A stretch of 5,491 nt of DNA, taken from assembly GCA_017860085.1 (NCBI GenBank), contig JAFNAJ010000202.1:1-5491 (forward strand), written 5' to 3'. This DNA comes from Acidobacteriota bacterium (GTDB lineage Bacteria > Acidobacteriota > Vicinamibacteria > Vicinamibacterales > JAFNAJ01). The notes under the pieces are model-generated. The model was not told the DNA's origin, made no database searches, and saw nothing but the letters and a program-made list of their open reading frames with translations. Made by a program: the position numbers and the translations under genes. How positions within the stretch are numbered: the first letter of the stretch is position 1; each line of letters opens with the position of its first letter. Positions 5,412-5,491 of this stretch are shown here, piece by piece.

Positions 5412-5491
5412 TCAGCGCGACAGCAGGCTGTCGATGATTCGGTCGGCCAACTTCTCCACGTCGCGACCGAGTTCACCGGCGGCAAGCTTCT
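5412..5491 (-). CDS. flgM: FlgM, anti-sigma-28 factor (C-terminal end only)
   Basis: A - strand frame runs in from the right edge and stops at TGA (5414-5412), leaving 25 whole residues. They include KLAAGELGRDVEKLADRIID and end in SLLSR. This resembles the C-terminal helices of FlgM (pattern: I-x-x-G-x-Y/L-x-V/x-D-x-x-x-I/L-A-x-x-I/L-I/L), the part that binds sigma-28 (FliA/SigD) and keeps it inactive until FlgM is exported through the finished hook. The stretch is too short for certainty, but the position just upstream of flgN-flgK-flgL is the usual one for flgM. Confidence 0.72.
   Translation of the reverse strand, partial: KLAAGELGRDVEKLADRIIDSLLSR

Noticed and set aside
5003..5485. N-terminal extension of the flgK frame beyond the GTG at 5002
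   Set aside because: The extension overlaps the flgN-like gene and flgM and has shadow-like composition. The canonical FlgK N-terminus begins exactly at the GTG.

Overview
The window is a compact, high-GC (about two thirds G+C by eye) piece of a bacterial flagellar locus. Nearly every base is coding, genes overlap or abut, and several starts are GTG. The FliW-CsrA pair and the overall style suggest a non-enteric flagellated bacterium. A high-GC lineage such as Acidobacteriota (Vicinamibacteria-like) or a deltaproteobacterium-like group is my best guess; this is inference from gene content and composition only.

Layout. On the + strand, bases 1-1006 hold the end of fliD (filament cap), then fliS (flagellin chaperone) and a FlgN/FliT-type chaperone. 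On the - strand, reading from the right edge leftward, are the end of flgM (anti-sigma-28 factor), a small FlgN-like chaperone gene, flgK and flgL (hook-filament junction proteins), fliW, csrA and a tandem-GNAT acetyltransferase gene. The two convergent runs meet at about 1006/1007 with their stop codons touching, and a small perfect inverted repeat lies across both stops. No RNA gene, mobile element, CRISPR array or long non-coding stretch is visible. The longest gap is the 44 bases between flgM and the flgN-like gene.

How the genes fit together. FlgM holds sigma-28 until the hook is finished. FlgK, FlgL and FliD are then exported with FlgN/FliT-type chaperones, and flagellin with FliS. FliW and CsrA form the known homeostatic switch in which FliW is released from or captured by flagellin and controls the translational repressor CsrA. 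The order flgM-flgN-flgK-flgL-fliW-csrA is that of Bacillus subtilis. There csrA is followed by the flagellin gene hag and then fliD-fliS-fliT. Here a GNAT-family gene occupies the slot after csrA, and fliD-fliS-fliT faces it in the opposite orientation.

Most worth a second look: the GNAT gene in the flagellin slot, with a GGA-in-loop hairpin over its ribosome binding site that could be a CsrA target; a second GGA-loop hairpin at the fliW start; the hairpin across the two abutting stops; and the altered acetyl-CoA loop of the GNAT protein. I see no convincing wholly new system; the novelty is in the wiring.
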